A DNA stretch of 64,000 nt from Cavia porcellus (lineage: Eukaryota > Chordata > Mammalia > Rodentia > Caviidae). The stretch's first letter is position 1; every line of letters starts with the position of its first letter. The DNA is taken from the NCBI RefSeq assembly GCF_034190915.1, contig NW_026947547.1:887001-951000 (forward strand). Direction: 5' to 3'. The notes under the pieces were generated by a model. It made no database searches, was not told the DNA's origin, and worked only from the letters and a program-made list of their open reading frames with translations. The translations under genes were made by a program, and so were the position numbers. Shown one piece after another: positions 59,760 through 64,000 of the stretch.

Positions 59760-62700
59760 TTTAGGGTTAGGGTTGGGTTAGGGTTAGGCTTAGGGTTAGG
59801 GTTAGGTTTAGTGTTGGTTAGGGTTCGTTAGGGATAGGGTTATGGTGAGGCTTACAGTTAGGTTTAGATTAGGGTTCAGGTTAGGCTTAGGGTTAGGGTT
59901 ATGGTTGGGATTAGAGTTAATGTTGGTTCAGGTTAGGGTTACAGTTAGGTTTAGGGTCATCATTAGGTTTAGGTGTTAGGGTTAGGGTTAGTGTTTGGGT
60001 TAGGGTTAGGTATAGGGTAGGGTTCGGTTTCGGGTTAGGGTTAGGTTTAGGGTTGAGTTAGGTTTTGAATTAAGGTTGGGTTAGGGTTAGGGTTAGGGTT
60101 AGCGTTAAGGTTTGTGTTAACGTTTCCGTTAGGGTTAGATTAGGGTTAGGCTTAGAGTTAGGATAAGGGTTACATTTAGTTAGTGTTGGATTAGGTGTAA
60201 GTTTAGAGTTAGTGTTACGGTTATGGTTAGGGTTATTTTAAGGTTAGGGTTAGAGTTGTGGTTAGGCTTTGGGTGGGGATAAGGGTTAGGGTTAGGGTTA
60301 GGTCTAGGGTTAGGGTTAGGCTTAGGGTTTGATGGTTATGGTTAGTGTTGGAGGTTTAGGGTAATATTTAGGGTTAGGGCTCAGGTTACGTGTAGCTTTC
60401 GGTTTAGGGTTAGGGTTAGGTTAGGTTTACGTTTAGTGTTAGGGCTAGGGTTAGGATTAGTGTTGGGTTAGAGTTAGGGTTAGGGTTAGGGTTAGCCTTG
60501 GGTTTGGTGTTAGGGTGAAGGTGAGGGTTAGGTTAGGGTTAGGATTGAGTTAGAGTTAGGGTGATAATTTGGGTTCGCGTTAGGGTGAGAATCAGAGTCA
60601 GTTTTCGGGTTAGGGCTAGCGTTAGAGTTAGGGTTAGGTTTAGGTTTAGGGTTAGGGTTGTGTTAGGGTTAGATTTAGAGTTAGGGTTAGGGTTAGGGTT
60701 TGGGCTGGTATTAATATTATTGGGTTATGGTTATGGTTAGGTTTAGGGTTACGTTTGGCTTAGGGTTAGGTTTAGGGTTAGGGTTGTGTTAGTATTAGGG
60801 ATAGGGTTAGTGTTAGGATTTGGTTAGGGTTAGGGTTATGGTTAGGGTTAGGATTAGCGTAGGGTTAGGGTTCGGGTCAGCGTTAGGGTTAGTGTTAGGG
60901 TTAGGGTTAGGGGTTAGAGTTAGTGTTAGGTTTAGGGTTGAGTTTGGGTTAACCTTAGGGTTAGGGTTAGGTTTAGTGATGGTTAGGGTTGGTTAGGGTT
61001 ACGGTTAGCATTAGGCTTAGGGTTAGGGTAAGGCTTAGGGTTAGGGTTACGGTTTGGGTTAGTGTTATGGTTAGGGTTGGTTTAGGGTAAGTGTTAGGGT
61101 TAGGGTTAGGGTTCGAGTTAGGGTTACGATTAGGGGTTAGGTTTAGGGTTAGTGTTAGGGTTTGCTTAGGGTTAGGGTTAGGGTCATGGTTAGCGTTAGG
61201 CTTAGAGCTAGGGTTAGGATTAGAGATAGGATTAGGTTTAGTGTTACTGTTAGGGTTAGGGTTGGGTTAGGTTTTATTGTTTGGGTTAGGGTTAGGGTTA
61301 GGCTTTGGGTTAGGGTCATGGTTAGGATTAGGGTTAGCGTTGGGTTAGGGTTAGGGTCAGGGTTAAGGTTAGTGTTAGGGTTAGGGTACTCTTATCATTA
61401 GGGTTATGGTTATGGTTAGGGTTAGCGTTCGTGTTGGGTTAGGTTTAGGGTTAGGGTTAGGGTTAGGGTTAGGGTTAGGGTTAGGGTTGCTGTTGGGGTT
61501 GTGGTTCAGGTTGGGGTTGGGGTTGGGTTTGGGTTTAAGGATAGGGTTAGGTTTAGGGTTAGGTTTAGTGTAGGGTTAGGATTAGGGATAGGGTTAGGTT
61601 TGTGTTAGTGTTAGGGTTAGGGATAGGTTTTGGTTTGGGTTAGGTTAGGGTTTGCGGTTGTGTTTCGGTTTGGGGTTGGCGTTGGGATTTGGGTTAGGGT
61701 AAGTGCTAGGGTTAGGGCTAGGGTTAGGGTTAGGTTTGGTTAGGGTTGGTTAGGCTTAGTGTTAGGGTTAGGGTTAGCATTAGGCTTAGGGTTAGGGTAA
61801 GGCTTAGGGTTAGAGTTACGGTTAGGGTTAGGGTTAGCCTTGGGGGTGGTGTTAGGGTGAGGGTGAGGGTTAGGTTAGGGTTAGGATTGAGTTAGAGTTA
61901 GGGTGAGAATTTGGGTTAGCGTTAGGGTGAGAAACAGAGTCAGTTTTAGGGTTAGGGCTAGTGTTAGTGTTAGGGTTAGGTTTAGGTTTAGGGTTATGGT
62001 TGAGTTAGGTTTAGATTTAGAGTTAGGGTTAGGGTTAGGGTTTGGGCTAGGATTAATATTATTGGGTTATGGTTATGGTTAGGTTTAGGGTTACATTTGG
62101 CTTAGGGTTAGGTTTAGGGTTAGGGTTGTGTTAGTATTAGGGATAGGGTTAGTGTTAGGGTTTGGTTAGGGTTAGGGTTAGGGTTAGGCTTAGCGTAAGG
62201 GTTAGGGTTAGGGTTAGTGTTGGGTTATGGTTAGAGTTTAGGTTTAGGGTTAGGGTTTAGGGTTGGTTTAGGGTTAGGCTTAGGGTTAGGGTCAGGGTTA
62301 GGGTTAGGTTTAGTGTTGGGTTAGAGTTAGGGTCAGGCTTAGGGTTAGTGTTAGGGTTAGGGTTAGGGTTAGGGTTTAGGGTTAGTGTTAGGGTTAGGGT
62401 TGAGTTAGGGTTAACCTTAGGTTTAGGGTTAGGTTTAGTGATGGTTAGGGTTGGTTAGGGTTAGGGTTAGCATTAGGCTTAGGGTTAGGGTAAGGCTTAG
62501 GGTTAGGTTTACGGTTTGGGTTAGTGTTATGGTTAGGGTTGGTTTAGGGTAAGTGTTAGGGTTTGGGTTAGGGTTCGAGTTAGGGTTATGATTAGCAGTT
62601 AAGGTTAGGGCTAGGGTTTGCTTAGGGTTAGGGTTAGGGTCAGGGTTAGCGTTAGGCTTAGAGCTAGGTTTAGGATTAGAGATAGGATTAGGTTTAGTGT

Positions 62701-64000
62701 TACTGTTAGGGTTATGGTTGGGTTAGGTTTTATTGTTTGGGTTAGGGTTAGGGTTAGGCTTTGGGTTAGGGTCAGGTTGAGGATTAGGGTTAGCGTTGGG
62801 TTAGGGTTATGGTCAGGGTTAGGGTTAGTGTTAGGGTTAGGGTACTCTTATCATTAGGGTTATGGTTATGGTTAGGGTTAGGGTTCGTGTTAGTTTAGGT
62901 TTAGGGTTAGGGTTAGGGTTGCTGTTGGGGTTGGTTTGGGTTTAAGTTTAGGGTTAGGTTTAGGGTTATGGTTAGGGTTAGGGTAGGGTTAGGGTTAGGG
63001 ATAGCGTTAGGGTTGGGTTAGTGTTACGGTTAAGGATAGGTTTATGGTTAGGGTTCGGTTAGGGTTAGCCTTAGTGTTAGGGTTAGGTTTAGTGACGGTT
63101 AGGGTTGGTTAGTGGTACGCTTAAGGTTAGGGTTACGGTTACATTTAGGTTTAGGTTAGGGTTAAGGTTAGGTTGAGGTTTAGGTTTAGGTTTAGGTTTA
63201 GGGTTAGAGTTTGGGTTATGGTAGGAAACGAGTTAAGGTTGGGTTGGGTTAGGGATAGGGTTAAGTTTATGGTTAGCATTAGGTTTAGGTGTTAGGGTTA
63301 GTGTTAGGGTTTGGGTTATGGTTAGGTATAGGGTTGGGTTAGGTTTAGGGTTAGGGTTAGGCTTACCATAAGTGTTAGGGTTAGGTTTAAGTTGAGTTAG
63401 GGTGAGGGTTTATGGTTGGGTTTAGGGTTAGGGTTAGTGTTAGGGTTAGGGTTAGGTGTTAGGTTTAGAGTGAGGGTTAGGGTTGGGTTAGGGTTAGGCT
63501 TAGGCTTAGGGTTTGGTTTAGTGTTGGTTAGGGTTCTTTAGGGATAGGGTTAGTGTTATGGTTACAGTTAGGTTTAAATTAGGGTTCAGGTTAGGCTTAG
63601 GGTTAGGGTTATGGTTGGGATTAGAGTTTATGTTGGTTTGGGTTAGGGTTAGGTTTACGGTCATCATTAGGTTTAGGTGTTAGGGTTAGGGTTAGTGTTT
63701 GGGTTATGGTTAGGTATAGGGTAGGGTTCGGTTTCGGGTTAGGGTTAGGTTTAGGGTTGGGTTAGGTTTTGAATTAAGGTTGGGTTAGGGTTAGGGTTAG
63801 GGTTAGCGTTAAGGTTTGTGTTAACGTTTGTGTTAGGGTTAGATTAGGGTTAGGCTTAGAGTTAGGATAATCGTTACATTTAGTTAGTGTTGGATTAGGT
63901 GTAAGTTTAGAGTTAGTGTTACGGTTATGGTTAGGGTTATTTTAAGGTTAGGGTTAGAGTTGTGGTTAGGCTTTGGGTGGGGATAAGGGTTACAGTTAGG
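59760..64000 (+). repeat. Second copy of the 9.9 kb spaced duplication
   Basis: It is paralogous to 49,870-54,112. Differences include a gain of about 13 bases in a plain TTAGGG run at 61,445-61,486, a loss of about 18 bases in the T/G block near 62,930, GCTTACCATAAG (63,361) where the other copy has GCTTATCATAAG, and GATAATCGTTAC (63,865) for GATAAGCGTTAC. Confidence 0.8.
61445..61486 (+). repeat. Longest perfect TTAGGG run noticed, 7 units
   Basis: Seven uninterrupted TTAGGG hexamers lie here. The paralogous position near 51,549 has two interrupted units, so this is a recent local expansion. Elsewhere perfect runs are mostly two to six units. Telomerase-maintained tracts would show far longer perfect runs. 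Confidence 0.8.

Larger units (their letters stand above)
1..64000 (+). repeat. Degenerate TTAGGG telomere-type repeat tract, whole window
   Basis: The whole window is written in hexamers close to TTAGGG, with 5-, 7- and 8-base spacing variants. The G-rich strand is always the + strand, and no inverted CCCTAA segment was found. C is sparse throughout. TTAGGG is the telomere unit of vertebrates, many other animals, many fungi and some protists. The sequence does not say which, so the species is left open. The degeneracy and the absence of long perfect runs argue for subtelomeric or interstitial telomere-derived satellite, not a telomerase-maintained end. No gene, RNA gene, mobile element or CRISPR array is visible anywhere inside it. 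Confidence 0.97.
29150..64000 (+). repeat. Mosaic of shuffled telomere-like modules
   Basis: Modules known from the 3.63 kb unit are interleaved with a family not seen to the left (TTGGAGG module and ATTAATATTATT island). Spacing is irregular, but many fragments are near-identical over kilobases at several offsets. I see no gene and no transposable element. The best explanation is successive overlapping tandem and segmental duplications. The region continues past the right end of the window. Confidence 0.85.

Noticed and set aside
62618..62857. 79-residue Arg-Val frame ending in YSYH, in many right-half modules
   Set aside because: It begins at TTG, and its conserved ending is just the translation of the TACTCTTATC landmark. 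Conservation is explained by the DNA repeat; kept only as a speculative translation note.
1..64000. CRISPR array
   Set aside because: There are direct repeats everywhere, but no alternation of a constant repeat with unique spacers of uniform length, and no cas genes.
1..64000. Active chromosome-end telomere
   Set aside because: Perfect TTAGGG runs are too short and the tract has kilobase-scale higher-order structure. It may lie next to a telomere but is not a maintained terminal tract.
1..64000. Sequencing-error artefact of telomeric reads
   Set aside because: The variants recur at the same positions in successive units and show grouped inheritance. Random base-calling errors would not.

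Overview
This window contains no recognisable gene. All 64 kb is degenerate telomere-type repeat, built from TTAGGG and near variants (TTTAGG, TTAGTG, TCAGGG, TTCGGG, TTGGGG, TTACGG, TTATGG). It reads G-rich on the + strand from end to end. C is rare throughout, and I see no stretch where the C-rich orientation (CCCTAA) takes over. No rRNA, tRNA, transposon, poly-A tail or ordinary unique sequence is visible. The TTAGGG unit points to a eukaryote with vertebrate-type telomeres (animals, many fungi, some protists); the sequence alone does not identify the species. It is best read as subtelomeric or interstitial telomere-derived satellite DNA. If subtelomeric, the polarity puts the chromosome end to the right. 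Perfect TTAGGG runs reach only about seven units, so this is not an actively maintained telomere tract.

Left part (1 to about 24.2 kb): a tandem array of a 3.63 kb higher-order repeat. Unit starts are 1, 3632, 7263, 10893, 14523, 18142 and 21772, giving periods of 3631, 3631, 3630, 3630, 3619 and 3630. The units look nearly identical and share the same 'errors' in the hexamers. Each unit is itself composite: anchors divide it into sub-modules of 882, 2005 and 744 bp, and it holds an internal duplication with a 445 bp period. The hierarchy is hexamer, then module of roughly 0.4 to 0.9 kb, then 3.63 kb unit, then array. Shared variants group units 1 and 2, 3 and 4, and 5 to 7.

Transition (about 24.2 to 29.15 kb): unit 7 switches to a diverged variant near 24,195. 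A truncated eighth unit starts at 25,425 and is followed by partial and strongly diverged pieces. The same diverged tail and junction then reappear at about 27.59 kb.

Right part (about 29.15 to 64 kb): a mosaic of the same modules plus one family not seen to the left, marked by a TTGGAGG sequence (13 copies) and an AT-rich ATTAATATTATT island (20 copies). Fragments recur at spacings of about 1.11, 3.07, 4.39, 5.55, 7.46, 9.9 and 24 to 25 kb, as expected from repeated unequal exchange or segmental duplication. The longest-range match is a colinear block at 29.15-35.75 kb and 54.15-59.75 kb, whose two copies differ by a 967 bp segment bounded by direct repeats.

The open reading frames here arise because TTAGGG in frame reads Leu-Gly or Arg-Val (Leu-Thr on the other strand). 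They are not conventional genes. All comparisons were made by eye; boundaries in the mosaic are good to tens of bases at best.
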